Shown here piece by piece: positions 12,059-23,504 of a stretch of 64,000 nt of DNA. This DNA comes from Simmondsia chinensis. Its lineage: Eukaryota; Streptophyta; Magnoliopsida; Caryophyllales; Simmondsiaceae. How positions within the stretch are numbered: position 1 is the first letter of the stretch; every line of letters begins with the position of its first letter. The notes below the pieces were generated by a model that made no database searches, had not been told where the DNA came from, and saw only the letters and a list, made by a program, of their open reading frames with translations. The position numbers were made by a program, and so were the translations under genes. Where the stretch lies: NCBI GenBank assembly GCA_018398585.1, contig JAGTTD010000008.1:10986501-11050500 (forward strand), read 5' to 3'.

Positions 12059-13522
12059 TGGAAAGAATTTAGGTCTATTCATGTCATTTTGGTCCATTTT
12101 CTAACCATTTCACCTTAAATTTTTATCGCTATTGCTCGCTTTTTCCCTGGCAGAAAGACAAGGAAAGATGATAGGGACCACCACCCCCTAGCGCCCTATT
12201 GTTGTTTCTTTCCAAAAAAAACTCATTTTATGCGAAATCTTGCTAGGTTTTGTCATTAACATCAACAAGTGAATGCAAGATACATGAAACAAAAGCAAAA
12301 TGAGCATAGAAAGAAAATTCCTCACGGCAAAGGAAAGAAAAGCAACAAATAAATATACGAATTGCAACAAGGGGCGGCAAAAAACACAAATCAAATTCAA
12401 GGATGATTAAACAATACATAAACATGTTCAACTTGATGGGAATATTGAATTTTTGGTCATTGAAACAGTAGACAATATTGAAAAAAATCAGCAAATGTAG
12501 CAACTTGCATAGGATGGGTGGCAATGTGAGCAAATGAGAGCAAAGCTTGTAAATTTTTTCATTTCAAGTATTCCCCACCTCATGTACTATAAATAGAAAG
12601 GTTAGGAAAGTGTTTTGGATCATCTCATCCAGCAGAAAAACTAAATATAAAGTAGAGAAATGGGGTAGAAATTCGTCGGCAGAAAGAAGGAGGAGAAAAG
12701 AAGAAGTTTGGTTTGTAATTTTGCATTTTCAAGTTCTTTTCTGTCCTTTTCTTCCGTAAGTTCATGGATTATGTCTTTATTTTGCTTTATATTATGTTTT
12801 CCACGTACTAATTTTGTTTTTTTCGAGGCTACAATGTAGCCTAAGTTGCTATATACGCTCTCTTCTAGTTCAACGTATTCAATGTTTTGTTATTACGTTG
12901 TTGAAATGTTTACCATTGTTCATCACGAGTTTTGAATGCTTGATAACCATTCAAAGCCTATAATGATTCATAATGAGTCCTAAAGGAGATTTGTGATGAT
13001 TGGTAAGGTGATAAATACCACAAATTGAGCGAATGCTTGAGAGATATTAACACGATTTGTGTGGTCTTAAGTGAAAACCACGGATCTTCAAAACGCTTTT
13101 TTTATTTAAATTCATGCAAGAGTTTGATGAGTTAATATGTGAAAAAGCATGCTAAATGTTTCTCACCAGAGAATATTTGGTAAATTAGGATTTTCGACCA
13201 TCAACACGTAATAACGACTTGAATATCGAGAATAGAAAGGCGTATTAGTGCAACTAGGTAAAATCGGATGCCTTGGATCTTATTACCATAAAAACCACAA
13301 AAAAATCAGTACTCATTTTATAAAAATTAGTAAACATTTTAGGTCTTTTCATTTTGGTTGGTTTCATTTCAAAAACTACCAATTTCAGTTTTCAAATAGC
13401 GCTAAAATTACTAATTTCGATACTCGCTCAATAACAATCATCGTGTGAACGATACTGCGCTCATTCTTTTTTACTTGATATGACTTAGTGCACTAGCTAA
13501 GCATACACCAAGTCAAGTATCA
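12059..13522 (+). repeat. Athila-like 5' LTR, about 1.46 kb
   Basis: The end TATCA is fixed by the primer-binding site that follows. The start is set by alignment with the right LTR, which begins TGATATGCC at 20019; here the first ~15 bp have diverged, so it is accurate to a few bases. Includes TATAAATAG at 12588-12596 preceded by a pyrimidine-rich CCCCACCTCATG block that recurs in all four LTRs of this group. Confidence 0.8.
12588..12596 (+). promoter_or_regulatory. TATA box in Athila-like 5' LTR
   Basis: TATAAATAG is a good plant TATA box. The same box sits at 20486-20494 in the 3' LTR, and related boxes occur in the minus-strand LTRs of the element at 700-8123. Expected to drive the genomic RNA. 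Confidence 0.6.
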
Positions 13523-13528
13523 AGTTTT

Positions 13529-13546
13529 TGGCGCCGTTGCCGGGGA
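13529..13546 (+). promoter_or_regulatory. Primer-binding site, tRNA-Asp type
   Basis: TGGCGCCGTTGCCGGGGA is an intact complement of the 3' end of plant tRNA-Asp, the primer used by Athila-group elements. It lies six bases after the LTR end. Confidence 0.9.
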
Positions 13547-13825
13547 TTATTCTTATTTGAGTGATATCGATGCCAACTAGTTTTGGTACTAAATTTGAAG
13601 TTGTTTGTTAGAACTTGTAAATTTTGTTTAAGTTCGAGGACGAAATTTTTTTTCTTTCATTTCATTCACTTAATTTTATTTTTAAAGTTTTTTTTACTTC
13701 AAGAAATTCATATATCACTCGCCCTCTTTTTTTTTGTTTTTAATTTTTGGTTTGTTAAGCTTAGTATCATATTGTAGTATTTTTTGTTCTTTCTCATTGT
13801 TGTTATCTTTCTTTTGACTTTTTAG

Positions 13826-15350
13826 TTGTCTTTTGATCCTAAAATTGAAAGAACACTTCGACTAATCAGGAAAACTAAACGAACTGAAACAATGGCTAAT
13901 AATAACAATGGTAATGATGATGAAAGGCCTTTAAAAGATTATGCTATACCAACTGTTGGAGGATACACTTCTACCCTTCGATGTCCACCAATACAAGCAA
14001 AACAATTTTGAAATTAAACCTGCAATAATTCAAATGATTCAACAGACTGTCCAATTTGACAGTTGCCTAGTGAGGACACGAACCAACATATTGCTAACTT
14101 CTTAGAGATATGTGAAACATTTAAGCATAATTGTGTCAGCGACCATGCCATTCGCTTAAGGTTGCTCCCATTCTCACTAAGAGACAAAGCCAACGCATGG
14201 TTAATGTCATTACCACCAGGTACTACCTCCACTTGGGGCAATTTGGCTCAAAAATTTCTTGTTAAATAATTTCCACCTGCTGAATCAGCCAAAATGAAGA
14301 ATGACATTACCTCTTTTGTACAATACGACATGGAATCATCGTAAGAAGAGTGGGAGCATTATAAATAGCTTTAAAAATGGTGTCCGCACCATGGTTTGCT
14401 AGTTTCGATGGAAGTCCAAAATTTAATAATGGTTTGACACCTAATACCCCAACAATGGTGGATGTGGCTGCTGTAGGAGCCCTAAAAAATAAGACACCAA
14501 AAGAAGCATACGAGTTGCTAGAAGTAATGGCTAGCAACTACTGTGTAAGAACAGCTGATTGAAGAAAACCTGTAGGAGTTCATGAGGTAGACGCATTAAC
14601 CATGTTTTCTGCTCAAGTTTCAATGAATCAGAAACGATTAAGTAATATGGGCGTTAATGCCCTTCATTCTCCTATGGTAACATGTGAATTTTGTGCAAGA
14701 AATCATGCTAGCATAGAATGTTAAGCAGGGAACTCTTTCGCCACATCAATCCATGAACAAGCAAATTTTGTTTCAAATTTTCAAAAACTACAAAATAATC
14801 CCTATTCCAACACTTACAATCCCGAGTGGAGCAACCACCCGATTTTTTCATAGAATAGCGAAGGGATTCAAAAACAACCCATACAACCACCACCAGAAAA
14901 GAGAACAGATCTCAAAAAATTGTTTAGAAGTTTCATGCAAAACACATAAACAAATCTTTGAAATTGAGAAACTTTAATTCGAAATCAAGGAGCTACGATT
15001 AGAAACCTTGAGACCCAAATCGGACAAATTTCAAACCAACTCTCTGAAAGGAAACAAGGCTCCTTACCTAGTAACACAGTTACTAACCCACGAGAGCATG
15101 CAAAAGCCATCAAATTATGGAGTGGGAAAATCCTTAATGAACCACCTCAGGAAATTAAGACCACGCACAAAACGAGAAACCCATAATTGACCTGTCCACA
15201 GACACAAACCAAGAATTTGAAATTAAGGAAGGGACGAAAATTCAAAATGAAGATGAAGTAAAAAGGACTGAACCTCACCCCTACAAACCAAAGGTCCCAT
15301 TCCCTCAACATTTGAAAAAAACACATTAATGTCTCTTTTGCTGACATGTT
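13826..15350 (+). pseudogene. Athila-like gag
   Basis: Structural protein of the particle. It opens with FDPKIERTLR and a second Met 20-odd residues on, both typical of the Athila gag N-terminus. The gag core follows in other frames at 14063-14269 (FLEICETFKHNCVSDHAIRLRLLPFSLRDKA in the usual order) and at 14280-14560. A CX2CX4HX4C zinc knuckle lies near 14687-14725 with a stop right after it. From about 14940 to 15200 comes the LETQIGQISNQL coiled-coil segment. At least four frameshifts and several stops interrupt it. The overall order and length fit the family. Confidence 0.75.
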
Positions 15351-15479
15351 AGACTAGATGCCCAGGTATGCAAAATTTATTGAGGAAATCCTATCTCACA
15401 AAAGGAAGTGGGAGAATTTGAAACAGTGGCACTAAGTGAAGAATGCAGTTCCATACTCCAAAAGAAGTTACCTCCGAAG

Positions 15480-16119
15480 CTAAGAGATAAGGGAATTTCA
15501 CATTACCTTGCACCATTGGCACTATTAGCTTTGATGAAGTATTATGTGACTTAGGTGCAAGTATAAATTCAATGCCTCTCTCTTTGTTCAGGATACTTGG
15601 CTTAGAGGAGGTGAAGCCCACTATAGTATTTCTCTAACTTGCGGACAGATCCATCAAGTATCCTAGAGATGTGATTGAAGACGTCTTAATGATGGTTGAT
15701 AAATTCAGCGTCCTGGCTGATTTCATAGTGCTTGATATGGAAGAAGATCGTGAGATACCCTTTTTTTTTTAGGATGGCCCTTCATTAGTACAGGACGGAC
15801 CCTGATAGATGAACAATAGGGAAAACTTATCTTAAGGGTGCAAGATGAACAGGTAACCTTCAACGTTTTTAATGCTACAACATTTCCCACTAACATGGAT
15901 TCTTATTTTGAGGTTGATATTATAGACGCATTTGTAGCCGAGATATTCAGGGACACGTTCCCTAAGTTACCACTTGAAGCGCGTCTAACAAAGTCAGGGA
16001 CCTTAGACATGGAAAATGAATTGATAAGGGAATGTGCTGGACCCCTAGAAAGTTGTGAACCTTTTGATTTGCACCATGAAGCAAGAGTGGAAGAGGTACA
16101 AGTGATTGAAATGCAATAG
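15480..16119 (+). pseudogene. Athila-like aspartic protease region
   Basis: Cuts the gag-pol polyprotein. Near 15545-15575 the sequence reads CDLGASINSMPLS, the Athila form of the active-site motif (DLGAS in place of D[ST]G). Further conserved blocks follow: LADRSIKYPR near 15640-15670, VDKFSVLADFIVLDMEEDRE near 15695-15755, then a T run with a frameshift where LGRPFLA is expected, and the post-protease segment at 15838-16119 (VQDEQVTFNVF). Frameshifted, so not functional. Confidence 0.7.
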
Positions 16120-16399
16120 AGAATGGAAGAAGATGAACCTCAAAATCTAGAGCTCATGCCATTGCCACCTCATCTCAAGTATGCTTACCTTGGTAATTGT
16201 AGCACTTATCCTGTTATTATTAATGCTTCTCCAAGTAATGTTGAATAGGAAACGCTGCTTAGAGTTCTTAGGGAGCATAAATCCGCAACCGGATGGACCC
16301 TTTCAGACATCAACGGAATTAGCCCCTTCTTATGCATACATAAGATTCTCATGGAAGATAGCTTCAAGCCTACCTTGCAGCCACAATGTCGATTAAACT

Positions 16400-17100
16400 G
16401 AGCTATGAAGGAGGTGGTAAGAAAAGAAGCTATCAAGTTATTAGATGCTGGGATCATTTATCCCATATCTAATAGTCCATGGGTAAGTCTAGTACAAGTA
16501 GTTCCAAAGAAAGGGGGGATAATCATAGTAAATGAGAACAATGAGCTCATTCCTACTAAGGCCGTCAAAGGTTGAAGGGTATGTATAGATTACAACACAC
16601 TTAATGATGCCACCCGAAAAGACAATTTTCTCTTCCTTTCATTGATCAAATGTTAGAAAAACTTGCTAGCCATTTGTATTATTATTTCCTTGATGGTTAT
16701 TCACGTTACAACCAAATTGCCGTCACCTCAAAAGATCAAGAAAAGACCACTTTCACTTGTCCATGTGGTACCTTTGCCGATAAGAGAATGCCTTTTCAAT
16801 TATGCAATGCTCCTTCCACATTTCAACGGTGTATGATGGCAATCTTTAGTGACAAGGTGGAAAAGTTCATAGAGGTATTTATGGATGATTTTTCAGTCTT
16901 TGGAGTCTTATTTGACGATTGTTTAGCTAACCTCTCTTGGTTTTACAAAGATGTATTGACACTAATCTTGTTTTGAATTGGGAGAAATGTCATTTCGTGA
17001 TACAGGAAGGGATTGTGCTAGGGCATATGATTTCGAAAAAGGGAATTGAGGTTGATAGAGCAAAACTGAAGTGATAGAACAATTACCACCCCCGACTAAT
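16400..17100 (+). pseudogene. Athila-like reverse transcriptase
   Basis: Copies element RNA into DNA. The start (16405) reads EVVRKEAIKLLDAGIIYPIS, the family's fingers entry. VCIDY near 16580 follows after a stop, then a frameshift leads to 16650-16976 with LEKLASHLYYYFLDGYSRYNQI, FADKRMPFQLCNAPSTFQRCM and FMDDFSVFG. The catalytic MDD (16881-16889) is intact. The end of the palm and the thumb (VLGHMISKKGIEVDRAK) continue to about 17070 with one more frameshift. Confidence 0.8.
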
Positions 17101-17680
17101 GTTAAGGGCATTCGAAGTTTCTTAGATCGTGTAGGCTTATTAAGGACTTCTTTAAGGTTACTAAGCCTCTCTTCAGTTTATTGATGAAGGGTGTCCCTTT
17201 TAACTTTGATAGTGACTGTGTGCATACTTTTGAAACTTTGAAGAAAAAACTAGTATCAGCACCAATAATTTTAGCACCCGATTGGACCTTGCACTTTGAA
17301 ATTATATGCGATGCTAGTGACTATGAAGTAGGGACCGTGCTAGGGCAAAGATGGAACACAAATTTTCATATAATTTACTATGCCAGTAAGACTTTAACAG
17401 ACGCACAAGTTAACTATGCTACCACCGAGAAGGAATTACTACCTGTTGTTTTTGCATTTGAATGTTTTTGTTCTTACTTGCTAAATTCTGTAGTAATTGT
17501 TTATGCTGATCACTCTGGTCTTAAATACGTCTTTGCAAAATAGGATTCGAAACTGAGACTGATAAGATGGAATTTATTGCTTCAAGAATTAAATTTAGAA
17601 ATCCGAGATAAGAAAGGAACAGAGAATTTTATGACAGATCATTTATCATGCCTTGAATGAGAGGACAAAAGTCCCTCTAT
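17101..17680 (+). pseudogene. Athila-like RNase H
   Basis: 17181-17543 is an open segment with the family order: FNFDSDCVHTFETLKKKL, APDWTLHFEIICDASDYEVG (first catalytic Asp in the CDASD block), YYASKTLTDAQVNYATTEKELLPVVFA (catalytic Glu in TEKEL) and VIVYADHSGLKYV (third acidic residue in ADHS). It ends at a stop after AK where the family continues, and the tail to about 17660 is in the same region with stops. Confidence 0.75.
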
Positions 17681-17779
17681 CGATGAAAAATTTTCGGATG
17701 AAAGTCTTATGATTATAAGTGATGACATTGTTCACTATTTGGCTACACAGAAACTACCCAAGGACTTGACATATCAAGA

Positions 17780-18995
17780 AAAGAAGTTCTTCGCGGACTT
17801 AAAGCATTATTTTTGTTAAGAACAATTCTTATATAAGTATTGTGTAGACCAAATCATCATGAGGTGTGCACCAGAAGAATAAATGAAGGCATTTTGCATC
17901 ATTGCCATTCCTTGGAAACTGTTGGTCATTATGGCGGAACAAGGGCTGCAGCTAAGGTTTTACTATCAGGATTTTATTAGCCCACACTTCTTAAAGATGC
18001 TTTCAAATTTATTAGTAAATGTGATTGATGTCAAAGAAAAAGAAGTATTTCCCAAAGACATGAAATGCCCCTAAACAATATTTTAGTTGTTGAGTTATTT
18101 GACGTTTAGGGGATTGATTTCGTAGGTCCTTTTCCTTCATCATTTACTAACAAATTTATTTTGGTTGTTGTAGATTATGTATCAAAGTGGGTTGAAGTGG
18201 CTGCTTTTTCGACCAATGACGCAAGAGTTGTGGTCAACATTGTAAGAAAGAGTATCTTTTCTCGATTTGGAATTCCTAGAGCAATAATAAGTGATGGTAG
18301 GAAACATTTTTGTGACCGTCGGCTTAAAACTTTATTAAGCAAGTATGGAATTAACACAATATGTGTGTGCCCCATACCATCCTCAAACAAGTGATCAAGT
18401 GGAAATTTCAAATCGGGAATTGAAAATTATTCTTGAAAGGACCGTTAGTGCTTCTAGAAAAGATTGGTTGAAAAAGTTAGATGACGCACTTTATGCATAT
18501 AGGATAGCATTCAAAAAACAAATTGGAATGTCTCCATATTGAATGGTTTATGGAAAGGCTTGTCATTTTCCAGTAGAATTGGAACACAAAGCATATTGGA
18601 CCATAAAAACCTTGAATTTCAACCTAGAAGCTACATAAGAGAAGAGGTTACTACATATCAATCAAATGTATGAATTCATGAATGAAGCCTATGAAAATGC
18701 TAGAATTTACAAGGACCGGAGCAAAAGATCGCATGACAAGCACATTCTGAATAGGGAGTTCGTAGTGGGACAAAACGTTTTACTTTTTAACTCTTTATTA
18801 CAACTTTGCCTAGGGAAATTGCGCTCCAAATGGCCAGGACCTTTTATTGTGACCCATGTTCCATATGGCACGGTCCAAATTCAAGATGACAAGAAGGGTA
18901 CATTCAAAGTTAATGGTCAAATGTTGAAGCCTTATTATTCATCTCAGCGAAGTCAAATGATCCACTTAAGGAGTCGAGCTAACTACAAAGCTTAA
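17780..18995 (+). pseudogene. Athila-like integrase
   Basis: Joins element DNA to the genome. A zinc-binding HHCC part is decayed at about 17860-18060. In the catalytic core the first Asp lies in [11 protein letters not shown] (codon 18173-18175), the second in IISDGRKHF (18293-18295) and the Glu in [11 protein letters not shown] (18402-18404), close to the usual D,D35E spacing apart from one frameshift near 18345. The C-terminal part 18666-18995 is open (KDRSKRSHDKHI, GKLRSKWPGPFIV) and ends at the TAA just before a CAACCCAAG motif. The usual SDGG and HPQTNGQ blocks are altered to SDGR and HPQTSDQ. Confidence 0.8.
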
Positions 18996-20018
18996 GCATT
19001 TCTTGGGAGGCAACCCAAGTATTTCTTTCCTTCCTTTACCTTGTTTTCCTTTCATTTTTAATATTTTCTCTTGCTTTTGTACATTTTATTGCACAGGTTT
19101 TTGAAACAAGTTTAGAGGTAGCATGATATCAACATTCACCATCAAAAAGCAATCTTCAAATCTGGGAAATGGCTCTCATTTACTGCATCATTCTTTGTAT
19201 TTCTTTTAACAGTGAAGACAATGTTAACTTTAAGTTTGGGGGGGGGGGGGGGGAGAGACATTTTGTCGCATTTTTAAAATTTTGAACAAAATAAAAAAAA
19301 AAAGTTTTCTTGTCAGTCCTATTTTATTTTTTAGAGTCGGCTTTAGTACCTCCCAAAGTTCGAAACCTTTGCATGGGGATGTAGATAGTGTCGACCAACA
19401 AAAAGATTTTCCATTTTCCATTGTTTAAATTGGTAGTCTTTTAAATTTTTCTTCCATATTAAAACCAAAAAAATAAAAATAAATTGGAGATCTTCTCATC
19501 ATGCATTTTCGGAAAATTGCTTACTCTTTTTGGCTTGTTCACTTTAATTAGACTTGAATGAGCTGCCGCATTGAAAGCTAGCCACAAAGGGGTACTTAGA
19601 AAGCTAACAAGGAATTGAGCACCTTAAAAGAAAGAAAGAGAGTGAGAGAAGAAAAAAAGAGGAACAAAATTTAAAAACTTTCGGTGAATAATTTTAGTCA
19701 TGGGCATACTTGAGAAGTCTTGTTATGAGTGGCATGATATTTCTCTTCTATTCAGTTTGAATGACTTGAGATTAGAAAGAATGGATAAACTTAATAGTGT
19801 TAGCCAACTTTGGAATTCAACTACCTACGTGATTAATGGGTTTTTTCATGGAAAGATTGTTTTTCCTGTAGAACCTTAAAACTTTGAGTCTCAGTCATCA
19901 TTTTCAAGTATAAGTAGTCTTGCATTGAATTGTGATAAATTCTTACAAAGGACGAGTTCCTATGCTTTGATGTTTAGCCTTGCTTGATGACGAGCAAGAT
20001 TTAAGTTTGGGGGTATTT
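18996..20018 (+). other. Athila-like 3' untranslated region with two polypurine-like tracts
   Basis: Non-coding, about 1 kb. It holds a first tract TTTAAGTTTGGGG... ending in a run of 16 G (19238-19253), a purine-rich patch of AAAGAAAGAGAG type near 19628-19660, and the true polypurine tract GATTTAAGTTTGGGGGTATTT at 19998-20017, directly before the 3' LTR. The first tract looks like a duplicate of the second. Confidence 0.7.
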
Positions 20019-20663
20019 TGATATGCCTAATTTACTATAATTATTCATATTATTTTGGTTCATTTTCTAATCATTTTACCTCAAATTTTTATTGCTACTG
20101 CTCGCTTTCACTCTTTTTGGCTTCTGCTGTTGTTTCTTTGCAAAAGCACTCATTTTATGCAAAATCTTGCGAGGTTTTATCTTTAACATCACCAAGTGAA
20201 TGCGAGATACTTCAAACAAAAGCAGAATGAGCAAAGAACGACAATTCCTCACTGCTAAGGAGAGAAAAACAAAAAATACATGCACAAATTGCGACAAGGG
20301 GAGGCAAAAAAACACAAACATGTTCACCTTGATGGGAATACTGAATTTTTGGGTGGTTAAATAGTAGAAAATATTGAAAAAAAAAACAGCAAATGTAGCC
20401 ACTTGCTTAGGATGGGTGGCAATGTGAGTAAATGAGAGCAAAGCTTGTAAATTTTTTTATTTGAAGTATTCCCCACCTCATGTACTATAAATAGAGAGGC
20501 TTGGAAAGTGTTTTGGATGATCTCATCCAGCAGAAAAACTCAATACAAAGTAGAGAAATAGGGTAAAAAATCGTGGGGACAAAGGATGAGAAAAGAAGAA
20601 GTTTGGTTCGTAATTTTTCATGTTCAAGTTCTTCACTATCCTTTCTTCTTTAAGTTCATAGAT
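20019..20663 (+). repeat. Athila-like 3' LTR, truncated
   Basis: Begins TGATATGCC after the polypurine tract and matches the 5' LTR (12059 to about 12772) including the TATA box at 20486-20494. It stops near TTCATAGATTT. The remaining ~750 bp are missing and the sequence continues into the truncated LTR at 20668. Confidence 0.8.
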
Positions 20664-20667
20664 TTCG

Positions 20668-21085
20668 TATTAGATGAGATAAGAAGTAAAAGGACATGAG
20701 AAGTAGAGAGAGAAATATCAAAGATATCAATTTTCATTCATCAAAGTTATGAGCTCTTTAAGAGAAGCTCTACATACTTATACTGCTATCTCCAAAGATA
20801 TCTAGAGATACAATGCATGTGGACCAATGGGCGAACTGACTCAACCAACAACTAACTAACTAGCCGCCACTAATGGCCGGTATTGACCACTAGCTTGACC
20901 TCCGCAGCTGACAAGCTCTAGACTTCACTTATTACATGACTTAACCAAAGCTTAAGCTACTAATTACATCAAGACTTAATCTAATTACAATATGAACGAG
21001 CTAATACAACTCAATTAGCAATATTCAACACCTTATTACATTTATGCTCTATTTCATATGCCCCCCTGTTATGAGAATCATAACA
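20668..21085 (-). repeat. Gypsy-type 3' LTR, truncated
   Basis: On the minus strand it starts TGTTATGATTCTC at 21085, right after the polypurine tract. It matches 23588-23999 closely and lacks the last ~80 bp present in the other LTR (23505-23587). The breakpoint joins directly to the truncated Athila LTR. Confidence 0.8.
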
Positions 21086-23437
21086 TTACTCCCTCCTTTA
21101 AAAGATTCTTGTCCCCAAGAATCAAGAAAAGAGTTGAAGCTTGAGGACCAAGTGCCACAATAGGAAACATGAGCTGAACATGAAACAAACTGGCTGTAGA
21201 GCTACTGCTACAAAATTCAACATCAATGATGAACTGACTGAAATGCAGCAGGTGCATGAGTGTTATTCTTGTTTCGACGTAATGTTTGCACTTCAATGTG
21301 TAGTACTCTTCAGGAGGTCTGCACTGATCAAACCAAACCATCCCAACATCAACAACCCTTTCATGACACCTCGTGATGCAGTTAATATAGCTCAAAACAC
21401 TATCTTGCTGCAGGGGACCATAAAACGCATCAACACAACTGGAATTCTGCTTGTAGTATGCTGCACCACAGAAATTGAATGTTGGTAAACCTATAAGACC
21501 ACATATGAAGTCTTTGAACACCAGTGACTCTGAATTGCAGCGAAAACAATTAGAATCCTTTCTGAATTTGCAGCTAAAGAGAGCCTCCAGCTTACTGGAA
21601 TATTGCAGCAGCAGCAGAACATTATAGAATGCAGGTCCTGAAGTACTCCAGCCCAAAATCTTGCTATCTAAGCTTGCATCAGATGAAGAACTCTCATCTG
21701 GTGGTCTTCCAAACTCAAACCAAGTGAACCAAATATCAAATTCTGCTTGTAGACATTCCCAAGTGCAGCTAAAACAGCCCCATATCCTGATCTTGGTAAC
21801 AAAACACATGGAAATCCCATAAGAATGCAGCTGCAACCATTTCATCTTGGATCTTATCCAAAATTTGCATTGCTTAAACATCCACTTACCATACCATGTT
21901 GGACCAAGCTCAACCAACTCTTTATTGCTTCTCAATTCCACATGTTGTGCTGCAAATCTCAAAAATACAGTAGTGTTAAACCGATACACTACATCGTTAT
22001 GGATGTGACAGATTTCAGCTCTATTTTTGTCCATATGGAAGCGTCCTAATGCGAACAAGTTATTACATCTTCCCAAAATCATAATAACACCAATCACACT
22101 CCATTTGAGCAACACATTTATTTCTGACAGTGAAGGAAGTGGAATTCTCCAAGAATTTTCAGCAGCCTCTATTACTTCTATTGCTTGAATCTTAAGTGTG
22201 AACTCGTATGATCTGGAAGTCTCTGCCTTTCTATCCTAAATTCTTGCATAGACCACACAAACCAAGATTTCATAAGCCATTGTTGAATGCCAAAGACATA
22301 ATGTTATACCCTGAACTCCCAAAACATTCCAGTTGGCATTGCTAATGCTGCAGCTCATAATTTCCAGCCTGTTCTCAAGACTTTCTTAGACCCCAAGCTC
22401 ATCCAGCCACCAAACTTGCCTCCAATGATTAGGCTTCACTTTCTTTTCAACCATCTCAAACATGAGTAACAAATATAACAAGTGGAGACACCAAAAGAAC
22501 TCTTGAACAGCAGTAAACTTCTTTAAAATTAGAGTTGATTTGTTCTAAACTTCCTTGCTGATGTTTACTCTAATTTCAGTTGGAGTTATCCTCAATGTTG
22601 CACTGATACTTTCCATCTAAACATTAAGAAAATATTGAAGCTTGTTCATATGATTTTTCCATTCGGAACAACCACAACAGATCACCCCAAACACATTCAG
22701 ATTCTGCATCCGATCAGCAATTTTCAGTCGCTGTTTGTTCCAATTTTCAAGTGCTTTCATCTTTTTCTTTTCTTGGATTTGTGCACCAGCTATGAGGTCA
22801 TACCAAAGGCCCAAAACCTCCTCAAACCATCCACAATTCATTAGCCAACAAACAACAATTACCATCCCTTCAAGGCAATGCTTTTGTATGGACCGAAGCA
22901 ACACCAATTATGGAACAATTAAAACTTCAATGTCATAAGACTTATGCAGCTTGAAACATATATAATCCCTTTCCTCAAAGCTTTCTTTGATGTTAACTTC
23001 GCAATGATCCACAGCCACTACAATTTTTCCCCCAATGCTTGCCCTAGGACTGAATTTCTTGTCATCAAACAGCAGCACCTGATGCCTAGCTTCTCCAATC
23101 ACTTGTAATTCATCATTTCTGGATCAAAAGGACTTCCAACATCAATTACATCAGTTAAAGCATCTATTGTACTTAGTTTGGTCGTAACTGAAATCTGTTT
23201 CAGCACTTTACTGAATTTATACACCTCCAACACCTCAATTGCTTGTACAGACACAATGCTTCGCCTTTGCTGAAACTTGAAACGTACTCTCGCAACTTGA
23301 TTACTTCTTTTCAACAGAAAATCGACTCTTTTCAGCTTCATATAGTCTTGAGAATCTTCTCCCGGATCAGGAGGCAACTCGCCATAAGAATGTGTATTTG
23401 AATACAACTTTTTGTTGATTAATTGCAACGCAATCAA
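21086..23437 (-). pseudogene. Uncharacterised element-encoded protein (broken)
   Basis: I do not recognise the family. Read on the minus strand it begins near 23437 with an ELPPDPGED...DYMK block, continues in other frames (22908-23102; 22617-22907 with CCGCSEWKNHMNKLQYFL), then in a 345-residue open part (22115-21078) with FWIRSKMK, CLQAEFDIWFTWFEF, and two copies of a motif WF[ED]xxRPP[ED]E (about 21692-21722 and 21308-21338). The last residues (DKNLLKEG) run into the polypurine tract, as chromovirus pol does. The same blocks occur in the same order at 60.4-62.5 kb. No RT, integrase or protease motif is visible. Stops and frameshifts break it here. Confidence 0.6.
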
Positions 23438-23489
23438 TCAGATTTTTTTATTTTTCCTGATTTAGAGCTTGATTCGGAAGCCAAATCAA

Positions 23490-23502
23490 GGCTCTGATAC
23501 CT
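23490..23502 (-). promoter_or_regulatory. Primer-binding site, initiator tRNA-Met type
   Basis: The minus strand reads AGGTATCAGAGCC, one base from the consensus TGGTATCAGAGCC, two bases from the LTR end. Confidence 0.8.
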
Positions 23503-23504
23503 AT

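Larger units (their letters stand above)
12059..20663 (+). mobile_element. Near-complete Athila-like Ty3/gypsy retrotransposon
   Basis: Order: 5' LTR (12059-13522), tRNA-Asp primer-binding site (13529-13546), leader, gag, protease, RT, RNase H, integrase, a ~1-kb 3' untranslated region, polypurine tract, and a 3' LTR that stops after 645 bp at 20663. All domains can still be read but are broken by many stops and frameshifts. The 5' end interrupts a gypsy gag fragment. The 3' LTR runs straight into a truncated LTR of another element at 20668, so no right-hand target duplication can be found. Confidence 0.85.

Noticed and set aside
13529..13546. tRNA-like sequence
   Set aside because: Only the 18 bases complementary to a tRNA 3' end are present; it is a primer-binding site and not a tRNA gene. 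No tRNA or rRNA gene was seen in the window.
20076..20441. 121-residue minus-strand frame with hydrophobic stretches (also 12243-12533)
   Set aside because: Both lie antisense inside the two LTRs of the Athila-like element at the same relative place; length and sequence are not kept between them.
21141..22049. Plus-strand frames opposite the unknown protein
   Set aside because: The minus-strand frame is longer, conserved with 60.4-62.5 kb and runs from primer-binding site to polypurine tract; the plus-strand frames are shadows.
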